From CAZFCK01 sp964517355 (GTDB taxonomy: Bacteria > Desulfobacterota > Desulfovibrionia > Desulfovibrionales > Desulfovibrionaceae): 18,052 nt of DNA. Shown here piece after piece: positions 1-7,799 of this stretch. Position 1 is the stretch's first letter. Each line of letters starts with the position of its first letter. Under the pieces are notes generated by a model. It saw nothing but the letters and a program-made list of their open reading frames with translations, did not search any database and was not told the origin of the DNA. Where the stretch lies: the NCBI GenBank assembly GCA_964517355.1, contig CAZFCK010000091.1, forward strand, positions 1 through 18,052, given 5' to 3'. Position numbers and translations under genes: made by a program.

Positions 1-52
1 TTCCAGGGAAATGCATAAGAGCATCTAGCGCTTTTCAAGTGTGAGATGCTCT
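1..52 (+). repeat. Dispersed hairpin repeat, copy 1 (cut by window edge)
   Basis: This stretch matches the reverse complement of 7301-7352 at 51 of 52 positions, and its first 26 bases are close to 9040-9065. Positions 18-52 form a hairpin: outer arms AGAGCATCT and AGATGCTCT, inner arms CGCTT and AAGTG, loop TTC. The only difference from copy 2 (T for C at position 40) keeps the stem as a G-U pair. It lies downstream of typA. The rest of the element, as seen in copies 2 and 3, would lie left of the window. Confidence 0.85.
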
Positions 53-131
53 AAACTTTGTCGCCAGACAAGTGTACTTGTAAAACATTGAATTTATAGG
101 TATTTCAGCCAAAAGTCTTTGGAAGGGGGGG

Positions 132-170
132 CCGGGGGGAGAACCTTTCTCCAGAAAGGTTTCCCCCCGG
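132..170. repeat. G-tract palindrome downstream of typA
   Basis: A near-perfect inverted repeat: left arm CCGGGGGGA, a bulged G, AACCTTTCT; right arm AGAAAGGTT, TCCCCCCGG. About 17 bp of stem with a 4-nt effective loop. It sits 48 bp past the typA stop, so it could end or stabilise the typA transcript, but on that strand there is no T-run after it. On the plus strand it is followed by AAAAA. A 12-bp perfect palindrome, TTCCTTAAGGAA, lies between it and typA at 200-211. Similar G-tract arms occur at 7433-7466 and 18009-18021. Confidence 0.7.
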
Positions 171-217
171 AAAAACCTAACAAGTCTTTAATCAGTGCTT
201 CCTTAAGGAATGGCCGG

Positions 218-2059
218 TTATTGTTCGGCTTTTTTCTTGGCGCCGCGAAGCATATGCCGTTTATTCGCGGAAAGTTCCACCTTGCGCAGGCGCAAATTCG
301 CGGGTGTGGCTTCGACCAATTCGTCCTCGCGGATAAAATGCACCGCCTGCTCCAGGGTCATGGGCAGCACCGGGGAGAGGATCACGTTTTCGTCCTTGCC
401 CGAGGCGCGCATGTTGGTGAGTTTCTTCTCTTTGCAGGGGTTCACGTCCAGATCGTTTTCGCGGTTGTGCTCGCCCACGATCATGCCTTCATACACCTGT
501 ACACCCGGCGTGATAAACAAGCGCCCTCTGGGTTCGAGGTTGAACAAGGCATAGGCCACGCCCTGGCCGGAGCGGTCCGCGACCATGGAGCCGGTAAAAC
601 GTGTGGGGAAGTCGCCACGGTAGTCCTCGTATCCGGCAAAAGAGGAGTTCATGATGCCGGTGCCCTTGGTGTCGGTCATAAATTCGTCGCGATAGCCGAT
701 GAGCCCGCGTGACGGTATGGAGAACTCCAGCCGCACGCGCCCCGACCCTTTGTTGGCCATGTTGATCATGCGCCCCTTGCGTAGCGAGAGCTTCTCCGTG
801 ACCACCCCCATAAAGGCCTCTTCACAGTCGATAAAGACATGCTCCATGGGCTCCTGGCGCTTGCCGTCCTTTTGCTTGAAAATAACTTCGGGCCGCCCCA
901 CGCAGAGTTCGTACCCTTCGCGCCGCAAGGTTTCGATCAGGATGCAAAGCTGAAACTCGCCGCGTCCGCTCACCACCAGCCCGTCGCGGTTCTGGGCTTC
1001 CTCCACCCGCAGGGAGACATTTTTCAAGGCCTCCTTGTAGAGCCGCTCGCGCAGTTTGCTTGATTGGACAAACGTCCCTTCTCTGCCGCTCAGGGGCGAG
1101 GTGTTGGGCATGAACAGCATGGATACGGTGGGCTCGTCCACGCGGATGCGCGGAAAGGCCTTGGGCGCTTCGGCAGTGCAGATGGTGTCGCCGATGGTCA
1201 CTGCCTCCAGTCCGGAAAGGACCACGATATCTCCCGAGGTCGCCTCTTCAACAGGCACAAGCTGCGGACCCGCGTAGCCTTGGAGCCGCGTCACCTTGAG
1301 CGGCTTGACTTTGCCCTGCTCGTCGATACGCACCAAACTTTGATTCGAGTGCACCTTTCCGGCGCCTACCCGGCCGATGGCCAGCCTGCCCAGATAATCG
1401 CTGTAGCCCAGGTCGGCCACCAGCATGCGGAAGGGCTCTTCGGGATCGAATTGCGGCGCGGGCAGCTGCTCCACGATGGCGTCCATCAAAGGCTTCAAAT
1501 CCTTGCCCGGAGTGTCCAGACTGGTCTGGGCGACCCCTTCGCGGGCAATGGCGTAGAACAACGGGAACTCCAACTGCTCCTCATCGGCGTCCAGGTCGAT
1601 GAACAGGTCGTAAATCTCGTTGAGCACCTCATCGGGGCGCGCGTCTTTGCGGTCGATCTTGTTGATGACAACAATGACCTTGAGCCCGGCCTCAAAGGTC
1701 TTTTTCAGGACAAACCGGGTTTGCGGCAAGGGGCCTTCCGAGGCGTCCACCAGCAGCAAGGCGCCGTCCGCCATGGAAAGGGAGCGCTCCACCTCGCCGC
1801 CGAAATCGGCGTGGCCCGGGGTGTCGATAATGTTCACCTTGACGCCATTCCACATCACGGAGCAGTTTTTCGCCGCAATGGTGATGCCTCGCTCGCGCTC
1901 CAACTCCATATTGTCCATGACACGATTGACTTCCTGTCCTTCGCGAAAAACGCCGCTTAGGCGAAACATGGCGTCCACAAGCGTTGTTTTGCCGTGATCG
2001 ACGTGGGCAATTATAGCAACATTACGAATCAATTCATTATTCAGCCTGGATTCGGGCAT
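218..2059 (-). CDS. typA: Ribosome-associated translational GTPase TypA/BipA
   Basis: A 613-residue TypA/BipA GTPase, normal length for the family. It is a ribosome-binding EF-G relative acting in the cytoplasm, linked in other bacteria to ribosome assembly and growth under stress. The G domain is complete: G1 AHVDHGKTT at residues 18-26, switch RGITI at 57-61, DTPGHADF at 79-86 and NKID at 133-136. The characteristic C-terminal part follows, ending in a lysine-rich tail. The ATG at 2057-2059 has GGAG eight bases upstream on the minus strand, which supports this start. The gene is alone on its strand; the next minus-strand gene begins 1 kb away at 3123 and ends 509 bp upstream. Large plus-strand open frames across it (for example 1064-1960) are antisense shadows. 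Confidence 0.97.
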   Translation of the reverse strand: MPESRLNNELIRNVAIIAHVDHGKTTLVDAMFRLSGVFREGQEVNRVMDNMELERERGITIAAKNCSVMWNGVKVNIIDTPGHADFGGEVERSLSMADGALLLVDASEGPLPQTRFVLKKTFEAGLKVIVVINKIDRKDARPDEVLNEIYDLFIDLDADEEQLEFPLFYAIAREGVAQTSLDTPGKDLKPLMDAIVEQLPAPQFDPEEPFRMLVADLGYSDYLGRLAIGRVGAGKVHSNQSLVRIDEQGKVKPLKVTRLQGYAGPQLVPVEEATSGDIVVLSGLEAVTIGDTICTAEAPKAFPRIRVDEPTVSMLFMPNTSPLSGREGTFVQSSKLRERLYKEALKNVSLRVEEAQNRDGLVVSGRGEFQLCILIETLRREGYELCVGRPEVIFKQKDGKRQEPMEHVFIDCEEAFMGVVTEKLSLRKGRMINMANKGSGRVRLEFSIPSRGLIGYRDEFMTDTKGTGIMNSSFAGYEDYRGDFPTRFTGSMVADRSGQGVAYALFNLEPRGRLFITPGVQVYEGMIVGEHNRENDLDVNPCKEKKLTNMRASGKDENVILSPVLPMTLEQAVHFIREDELVEATPANLRLRKVELSANKRHMLRGAKKKAEQ

Positions 2060-2568
2060 GGAACGAAACTCCGTGAAGCCCCGGCCCAGCGGCGCGGGGG
2101 CGTAGTGTCTTCATGTACTCAAGAGGATATTTTTGCGGAAAGGCGTCCGACCGGCGTTAATGTCGCCATGTTCGTACGCGGGTCACCGGCTGACCGGCTC
2201 AAGATAAAAGCTCCCATCGACGCGGAAAACAACATGGAAAACAATTGAGGATACATTTACCGCACCAAGCCATGAGAACAATCCAAAGGAAACCCCTGTT
2301 GCCTGGAAAGCGCTGGCCGGCATATGAAGCGGCAGTGCGGGCCGCTTTGCGGCAAAACGGCAACGGCCTCCAGCGGCGCGCCCTCGAATGATGCCCATCA
2401 TGATACGGCATTTCTCATATATGGAGCCCGAAGGAAAATACTACTCCACCCCCCAGGCGTGGGGCGCGTTCCTCATGCGCCTCAAGCATAGCGGCGGCGA
2501 AGCCGGAGCTTTTCCCCCGGTACTCCTTTGCGTATTGTTCCGCGTTGCGGGGCTGGGGAATTGCGCGC
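2060..2568. other. Gene-free stretch between typA and the SLOG-like gene
   Basis: No convincing gene is seen on either strand. The part next to 2059 must hold the typA leader and promoter on the minus strand, but no clear -35/-10 pair stands out. A 7-bp perfect hairpin lies at 2327-2347 (AAGCGGC, loop, GCCGCTT) without a T-run. The part next to 2568 follows the stop of the SLOG-like gene; the C-run 2511-2520 (TTTCCCCCGG) resembles one arm of the palindrome at 132-170. Short open frames at 2388-2648 (plus) and 2415-2624 (minus) show no family features. Confidence 0.5.
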
Positions 2569-3123
2569 TTAAGCAAAAGAACGCGCAAACAGGTCGGCAA
2601 TGGCTTTTTTGCCGTTGTCTTCAAGAAACCGCGTCCCGGTGCCGGTGAAATGATTGCTCGTAATTACCGGAGCGTCGTCTTGCGTCCAGCCGGCTTCTTC
2701 GCTCCAGCGGAACCAGGCGTTTTTCTTTTGTCCGAAAACATACAAAGGCTTGTTGCATATTTTTGCGAACTCGGCGCCCCATCCGGTGCCGCCCTTGACC
2801 GTGCCGTCCTCTTCAATGACGCCAACAACGAAGATTTCGTGTCCGCTGTCAATCTGATACATGATGGTCTGCAAGACCATGCGCATGAACGGCGCATTGG
2901 TGAAGGTCCTGTGGAGCAGATTGGAAACATAGGCCAGGCTGACATCTTTTCTGGAAAGCTCTTCAGGGGTCAATGTACGCAAGCCGCGAGTGCGGACGGC
3001 CTTGTGCCCCTCAAAAGTGAAGTTGACTTCATTGACGCCGAATTTTTCGGCCATCTCTCCGAAAAAGGCTTCGGCGCCGTTGGCCGCGCCACTGAAAAGA
3101 GTATATTCCGCAGGATGAGACAT
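2569..3123 (-). CDS. SLOG-like Rossmann-fold protein of unknown function
   Basis: A 184-residue soluble protein with no signal peptide or membrane segment. The N-terminal pattern SGAANGAE (residues 11-18) after a beta-strand, and the later GTVKGGTGWGAE followed by NKPLYVFGQ, resemble the two glycine-rich loops of SLOG proteins (the lysine decarboxylase-like / YspA-type nucleotide-binding Rossmann group). The family link is by pattern only. SLOG proteins bind nucleotides or related ligands; no enzyme activity can be assigned here. The start ATG (3121-3123) has AAGGAG eight bases upstream on the minus strand. It is a single-gene unit, transcribed away from the PxxKW gene and towards typA. Highly aromatic segment WFRWSEEAGW near the C-terminus. 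Gene reality is well supported; function is not. Confidence 0.8.
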   Translation of the reverse strand: MSHPAEYTLFSGAANGAEAFFGEMAEKFGVNEVNFTFEGHKAVRTRGLRTLTPEELSRKDVSLAYVSNLLHRTFTNAPFMRMVLQTIMYQIDSGHEIFVVGVIEEDGTVKGGTGWGAEFAKICNKPLYVFGQKKNAWFRWSEEAGWTQDDAPVITSNHFTGTGTRFLEDNGKKAIADLFARSFA

Positions 3124-3714
3124 ATGAAAACTCCTTACTATCGCTTAAAAAAGTACGAGATACCCCAATAGAGGCCGCACGATTGCCGTGCAATCAACAA
3201 AACACGTTATACAGCGTTTTTCGCCGGGGAACAACGCCGTTTAAAAAATTGCCATGAATACGGGGAATGTTCTTGAAACGCCATGAATGCACCGCCCCGC
3301 CATACCAAGCGGGGCACGAGGTGCGAAGGGCTTCGTAGCCAAAAGCTTCGCAAATGGCAAGAAAAAAGTCCTTGATCGAAAACCGCGATGTACGATAGCG
3401 CGGCTCGCGTCTTTGCCCAGCTCCCCGGCATGAAAAACAAATGAAAACGTTCCGCCTTGGCGCCCCCTGGAGGATATACAACCTAACCATTTAAAATATA
3501 AGCGATAGAAATGTTGATGGAGGCTACTTGATTTTCTCACTGTGTATCACGCGACATATATAATGAAGAAACGCGGTGAGTTCTAAGAAGCGCCCCCCAA
3601 TTCCATTGCGCCAATTTCTTGGGGCGTGACAAGAAAAACCCATGTGCAGCTTGACAAGCTCTTTGCCATGTGCCAATCTTTTTGTTTCCAAAGATTAATC
3701 CATAGGAGGACCCT
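3124..3714. other. Gene-free divergent region with possible promoter elements
   Basis: Between two divergently transcribed genes. All three minus frames and the plus frames are open only in short, unrecognised pieces (for example 3194-3490 minus), so no gene is called. The stretch around 3490-3565 is noticeably A/T-rich and contains a perfect TATAAT at 3559-3564 (plus), but without a good -35 at 17 bp. A perfect TTGACA is at 3651-3656, but the -10 position behind it is poor (CAATCT). Either could serve the PxxKW gene at 3715. The AAGGAG ribosome site of the minus-strand gene is at its left end. Confidence 0.45.
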
Positions 3715-3999
3715 ATGTTTTCTCAGCCCAAAAATGCCACTCTCGGTGTAGTGGTTGAAAACGACGGTGTTTTTGTTAACGGCGTCAAATGCGAACCCGT
3801 GATCGACAAGTGCGAAGGTTGCGGCCGGATCAAGGAACACGACGGCGGGAAATTCTGCGCCAGCTATCCCATTCCGGAAAAGAAGTGGCACCTTGGCGCT
3901 TGCAATTTCGCCACCCATGTGCGCGCCGAACTGGACAAGGGCGGCAAGGTCAAGATCAACCCCCTCAAGGCATCCAAGCGCGCCGCAAAGGGACGTTAA
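3715..3999 (+). CDS. PxxKW family cysteine-rich protein
   Basis: A 94-residue small protein with five cysteines at 26, 33, 36, 48 and 63; the C33-x2-C36 pair and the spacing suggest a bound metal or iron-sulfur site. The family's name motif is present as PEKKW at 54-58, followed by HLGAC. This family is known from sulfate-reducing deltaproteobacteria and its function is not established. A strong ribosome site AGGAGG lies 7 bases before ATG 3715. The C-terminus is lysine/arginine-rich (KASKRAAKGR). The gene is followed 81 bases later by an intrinsic terminator, so it is probably a single-gene transcript. No signal peptide, so cytoplasmic. Family assignment is confident; role unknown. Confidence 0.88.
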   Translation: MFSQPKNATLGVVVENDGVFVNGVKCEPVIDKCEGCGRIKEHDGGKFCASYPIPEKKWHLGACNFATHVRAELDKGGKVKINPLKASKRAAKGR

Positions 4000-4080
4000 C
4001 CTTTTTTTTCGGGCCGTTCCCACCGGAATGCCCCGTGGCGCCTCTCATCGCGCAGCGATACGGCGCACATTGTTCATGTC

Positions 4081-4111
4081 AGGGCCCGGCCGTGTTGGCA
4101 GGGCCCTTTTT
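4081..4111 (+). terminator. Intrinsic terminator after the PxxKW gene
   Basis: A GC-rich stem with AGGGCCC at 4081-4087 pairing to GGGCCCT at 4101-4107, with inner GCC/GGC pairs around GTGTT, directly followed by a run of T ending at 4111. It is a standard rho-independent terminator on the plus strand and separates the PxxKW transcript from the M20 peptidase gene, whose ribosome site begins at 4137. It leaves only about 25 bases before that site, so the M20 gene needs a promoter upstream of or overlapping the terminator, or partial read-through. Confidence 0.8.
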
Positions 4112-4152
4112 GCGCTGCCTTTTTTCGTCCTCCAGCAAGGAGCCTGCCTCTT

Positions 4153-5400
4153 ATGACGCCTCTTCTCCAAGCCATCTTCGAACATCTTGACACCGCCCGG
4201 GAAACCGTCATCGATCTTCAGGAGCACATGGTGGCGCTTCCCGCCCTCGGACCGGAAAATTGCGAAGGCGAATGCCTGGGCGAGTTGCCGAAAGCCACTT
4301 TTCTGGCCAATTATCTCAAAGAACACGGTCTGCCCGATCCTGAATGGATCAAGGCCCCGGACGCGCGCGTCACCTGCGGTTTCCGCCCCAGCCTGGCATG
4401 CGTGCTGCCCGGAGAGGATACGTCCCGCACGTTCTGGATCATCGGGCACATAGACGTGGTGCCTCCCGGAGACCTCTCTCTCTGGGATTCGGACCCCTGG
4501 ACATTGCGCGTGGAGGACGACCGCCTCATCGGCCGCGGCGTGGAGGACAACCATCATGGTGTCGTTTCCGGCCTGCTGCTGGTCAAGGCCCTGGTCGAAA
4601 AGGACATAACTCCGCCCATGAACATCGGACTGCTGTTCGTGGCGGACGAGGAATGCGGCAGCGGCTTTGGTCTTGATTACGTTTTGGAGAACCGCGCCGA
4701 CCTTTTCGGCAAGAACGACCTTTTTGTGGTGCCCGACTTCGGCAACAAAGAGTCCACCCTGTTGGAAGTGGCAGAAAAATCGATGCTCTGGGTCAAAATT
4801 ACGGTCAAGGGTAAGCAATGCCACGCCTCCAGCCCGGAAAAGGGGTTGAACACCCTGCGCGCCGCCGCCAAATTCATCGTGGCCCTTGAGGAGCTGTACC
4901 GGGATTTTCCGGATGCGGACGCTCTTTTCAGCCCGCCCCATTCCACGTTCGAACCCACGAGAAAAGACGCCAACGTGCCGAACGTGAACACCGTTCCCGG
5001 ACAGGACGTTTTTTATATGGACTGCCGCATTCTGCCCCAATACGACGTGCAGACCATTTTAGCGCGCATTATGGAACTGGGGCGCGACATAGAGGAAACC
5101 ACCGGCGCACGGATAGCCTACGAGACTGTGCAATACGCCCAGGCGGCTCCGCCCACCCCTGTGGACAGCGAAGTGGTCCGCCGGCTGCTTGCCGCCATCC
5201 GCAAGGTTCACGGCGCCCAGGGCGTGCCCTCGGGCATAGGCGGGGCCACCGTGGCGGCCTTCCTGCGCCGCAAAGGCTTTCCCGCGGTGGTGTGGTCAAC
5301 CTGCGTGAGCAACGCGCACCAACCCAATGAACACGCATACATCTCCGATCAAATCGGCGATGCCAAAGTCTATGCCTGCGCCGTGTTCGAACGGCCGTAA
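4153..5400 (+). CDS. M20 family metallopeptidase (dipeptidase/deacylase type)
   Basis: A 415-residue cytoplasmic zinc hydrolase of the M20 family (succinyl-DAP desuccinylase, acetylornithine deacetylase and dipeptidase relatives). The two-metal site is complete: GHIDVV with H99 and catalytic D101; bridging D132 in GRGVEDN; catalytic E166 and ligand E167 in DEECGSG; D195 in VPDFG; H389 in NAHQPNE. The lid domain lies roughly between residues 200 and 320. The histidine-containing KGKQCHASSP segment (about 223-232) matches the lid histidine seen in dimeric M20 enzymes. Substrate cannot be read from sequence; the dap genes 12 kb away do not prove a DAP role. Ribosome site AAGGAG at 4137-4142, 10 bases before ATG 4153. 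It is directly followed by mnmG, probably in one transcript. Confidence 0.92.
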   Translation: MTPLLQAIFEHLDTARETVIDLQEHMVALPALGPENCEGECLGELPKATFLANYLKEHGLPDPEWIKAPDARVTCGFRPSLACVLPGEDTSRTFWIIGHIDVVPPGDLSLWDSDPWTLRVEDDRLIGRGVEDNHHGVVSGLLLVKALVEKDITPPMNIGLLFVADEECGSGFGLDYVLENRADLFGKNDLFVVPDFGNKESTLLEVAEKSMLWVKITVKGKQCHASSPEKGLNTLRAAAKFIVALEELYRDFPDADALFSPPHSTFEPTRKDANVPNVNTVPGQDVFYMDCRILPQYDVQTILARIMELGRDIEETTGARIAYETVQYAQAAPPTPVDSEVVRRLLAAIRKVHGAQGVPSGIGGATVAAFLRRKGFPAVVWSTCVSNAHQPNEHAYISDQIGDAKVYACAVFERP

Positions 5401-5406
5401 CAGGCG

Positions 5407-7302
5407 ATGCGGAGCAATCAGCACATGCGCGAGCCGCTTCCCGAAACCTTGGACCTCATCGTGGTGGGCGCCGGTCACGCCGGATGCGAGGCGGCCATGG
5501 CCGCCGCCCGGCTCGGCCTGAAAACCCTGCTGCTGACCATCAACGTCGACCGCATCGGCCATCTTTCCTGCAACCCGGCCATCGGCGGCCTGGCCAAAGG
5601 ACATCTGGTCAAGGAGATCGACGCGCTCGGCGGCATGATGGGGCTCTGGGCGGACGCCGCGGGCATCCAGTTCCGCCGCCTCAACACCCGCAAAGGACCG
5701 GCCGTGCGCGCCACGCGCGCGCAAATCGACCGCGACGCCTATCTCCTGGTGGTGCGTCGCGATGTTTTCGCCCAACACAACCTCTGGGTGCGGCAAGATA
5801 CCGCCGCGAGCCTCGACATCCGCGAAGGGCGCGTGCATGGCGTCGTCACCGCGCTCAAACAGCGCTTCCCGGCCAAGGCCGTGCTCTTGACCACGGGAAC
5901 GTTCATGCGCGGGGTCATCCATGTGGGGCTGGAGAACTTTCCCTCCGGAAGACTGGGCGATCCGCCCAGCACGACCCTGTCCCAAAGCCTGCTCGACGCG
6001 GGCATCTCCCTGGGCAGGCTGAAAACAGGCACCACGCCGCGCCTGCTCAAGGAAAGCATCGATTTTTCCAAGATGGAAGAGCAGCCAGGCGACATGCCGC
6101 CTCCGCCCTTCAGTTTCCGCAACTCCTCCGTCCCCCTGCCGCAGGTGCCGTGCCATATCACACACACCAACGAGCGCACCCACGAGGCCATCCGCGCCGG
6201 TTTCGACCGCTCCCCCATGTTTACCGGCGTGATCACCGGCGTTGGAGCGCGCTATTGCCCCTCCATTGAAGACAAGGTGGCGCGCTTCCCTGAAAAGGAA
6301 CGCCACCAGATTTTTGTGGAGCCCGAAGGGCTGGAGAGCCCGGAAGTCTACCCCAACGGCATTCCCACAAGCCTGCCCCTGGACGTGCAAAAGAACATGC
6401 TGGCCACCATTCCCGGGCTGGAAAACGCCCAGATCGTGCGCCCGGGCTATGCCATTGAGTACGACTACGCCCCCCCGACGCAATTGCTGCCCACGCTGGA
6501 AACAAAAGCGGTTCGCGGGTTGTACCTCGCAGGCCAGATCAACGGCACCTCCGGGTACGAGGAAGCCGCGGCCCAGGGCTTTTGGGCGGCCTGCAACGTA
6601 TTCTGCGCGCAACAGGGGCGCGAACCGTTTCTCCCGCGGCGCGATCAGGCCTACATGGCAGTGCTGGTGGACGATCTCGTGACCAAGGGAACCAACGAAC
6701 CATACCGCATGTTCACCTCCAGGGCGGAATACCGTTTGCTGCTGCGCGAGGACAACGCCGATTCCAGGCTGACCCCTTTGGGGCGGGAGCTCGGGCTCGT
6801 GGATGATGGACACTGGGGGCTGTACCAAACAAAAAGCCGCTCCCTGGAGGAGCTGGTACACGGCCTGGAACGTATCCGCGTGAAGCCGGACGCCCAGGCG
6901 CGCGGGGTTCTGGACCCTCTGGGCGAAAGCCTGCCCGGGCACGCCGTGTCCCTGGCCGAACTGTTGCGGCGCCCCACCCTGCAAATCCGCCAGTTGACGC
7001 CCTTTTGGCCCGAGCTGGCCTCTTTTCCCGAAAACGTGCTGCAGGAAGCGCAGACAAACTGCAAGTACGCCGGCTACCTCGAACGCGAAGCCGAACGTGT
7101 GGAACGCTCGCGCAGACTTGAGCACACCCTGCTTCCCCCGGAAATGGACTATGCAGCGATAGCCGGTCTGACCCGTGAGGTGCGGGAAAAACTCCAGAAA
7201 ATCCGCCCCTGCAATTTGGGGCAGGCCGGACGCATCTCTGGGGTTACGCCCGCGGCCCTTTCCTGCCTGGAAGTACACCTGAAAAAAATGGGAAAACTCT
7301 AG
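5407..7302 (+). CDS. mnmG: tRNA uridine-5-carboxymethylaminomethyl modification enzyme MnmG (GidA)
   Basis: An FAD-dependent enzyme that, with MnmE, modifies the wobble uridine (U34) of certain tRNAs in the cytoplasm. Up to 631 residues, usual length. Seen: FAD-binding GAGHAGCEAA at 21-30, CNPAIGGLAKGHLVKEID, GDPPSTTLS, GRLKTGTTPR, YCPSIEDK, YPNGIPTSLP, LAGQINGTSGYEEAAAQG, and the C-terminal tRNA/MnmE-binding domain ending near GQAGRISGVTPAA. The start is uncertain: ATG 5407 has no good ribosome site, whereas ATG 5425 (residue 7, giving 625 residues) has GGAG at 5411-5414, 10 bases before it. I favour 5425 but give the longer frame. It follows the M20 gene by 6 bp. Its stop overlaps the first hairpin of repeat copy 2. 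The long minus-strand open frame 5296-7278 is a shadow. Confidence 0.96.
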   Translation: MRSNQHMREPLPETLDLIVVGAGHAGCEAAMAAARLGLKTLLLTINVDRIGHLSCNPAIGGLAKGHLVKEIDALGGMMGLWADAAGIQFRRLNTRKGPAVRATRAQIDRDAYLLVVRRDVFAQHNLWVRQDTAASLDIREGRVHGVVTALKQRFPAKAVLLTTGTFMRGVIHVGLENFPSGRLGDPPSTTLSQSLLDAGISLGRLKTGTTPRLLKESIDFSKMEEQPGDMPPPPFSFRNSSVPLPQVPCHITHTNERTHEAIRAGFDRSPMFTGVITGVGARYCPSIEDKVARFPEKERHQIFVEPEGLESPEVYPNGIPTSLPLDVQKNMLATIPGLENAQIVRPGYAIEYDYAPPTQLLPTLETKAVRGLYLAGQINGTSGYEEAAAQGFWAACNVFCAQQGREPFLPRRDQAYMAVLVDDLVTKGTNEPYRMFTSRAEYRLLLREDNADSRLTPLGRELGLVDDGHWGLYQTKSRSLEELVHGLERIRVKPDAQARGVLDPLGESLPGHAVSLAELLRRPTLQIRQLTPFWPELASFPENVLQEAQTNCKYAGYLEREAERVERSRRLEHTLLPPEMDYAAIAGLTREVREKLQKIRPCNLGQAGRISGVTPAALSCLEVHLKKMGKL

Positions 7303-7403
7303 AGCATCTCACGCTTGAAAAGCGCTAGATGCTCTTATGCATTTCCCTGGAACAATTGGAAATTGTTTCAGGGGAGAGCCTTGTTTCAAGGCGAAAATGC
7401 GCT
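7301..7403 (-). repeat. Dispersed three-hairpin repeat, copy 2
   Basis: The fullest and best-folding copy, in minus orientation. Three hairpins follow each other: 7301-7335 (arms AGAGCATCT/AGATGCTCT with inner ACGCTT/AAGCG), 7346-7372 (CCTGGAACAATT pairing with AATTGTTTCAGG with one mismatch, loop GGA) and 7378-7392 (GCCTTG, loop TTT, CAAGGC). The first hairpin begins inside the mnmG stop codon, so it may act as the 3' end of that transcript. Its first 52 bases match copy 1 at 51/52; the rest aligns with copy 3 at 8989-9065 with one single-base gap and scattered substitutions. Confidence 0.8.
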
Positions 7404-7799
7404 AACCGGTTTTTCCTCATTATCCATCTTCCGGGGGAGAAACCCCGCCATCAAGGATTCTCCCCCCCTCAGGGATTCCCCCATCGCGTGCCTTGTCCGA
7501 AAAACGGGCAACAATCTGGAAACAAACCCCGGCCAACAGGTTGCATTCCTTGCCAGTTACGGTAGATACTCAGTTCAGGAAGCTGGACAATGAAAGGGGG
7601 GGGAATGTCCGCTTCTTTGCAATGACCGCACACGTGACCGATGATTGCCGTGGCATTCCGCGCAACCTCTGCGACAGCGAACCGTTGAGGCATACAACGT
7701 GCATGTACTCCATAAAACGCCGCAGGCGTCAACACCATGACATATTGCCCCATAACGGTTGCATTTTTATCGCTCCAGGCCGTTGAACACAACAATCCC
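7404..7799. other. Gene-free stretch upstream of the PilZ gene
   Basis: Contains a 9-bp perfect inverted repeat, GGGGGAGAA at 7433-7441 and TTCTCCCCC at 7458-7466, with a 16-nt loop; its left part resembles the palindrome at 132-170. The rest must hold the PilZ promoter, but no clear pair is seen. A minus-strand open frame covers 7469-7825; from an internal ATG near 7753 it would give about 94 residues with a CGHC motif, but it has no ribosome site and no recognised family, so it is not called. Confidence 0.45.

Noticed and set aside
1064..1960. Plus-strand open frame of 298 residues
   Set aside because: It is antisense to typA and shows no family features.
3194..3490. Possible transposase remnant in the divergent gap
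   Set aside because: All three minus frames are partly open, but none shows a transposase motif, and no terminal inverted repeats or target duplications are visible.
3651..3679. Promoter from the perfect TTGACA before the PxxKW gene
   Set aside because: The hexamer at the -10 position is CAATCT, too far from consensus to call without other evidence.
4045..5040. Minus-strand open frame of 331 residues
   Set aside because: It is antisense to the M20 gene and crosses the terminator at 4081-4111.
5296..7278. Long minus-strand open frame of 660 residues
   Set aside because: It is antisense to mnmG, which has every family motif; the antisense frame is low in complexity and a by-product of high third-position GC.
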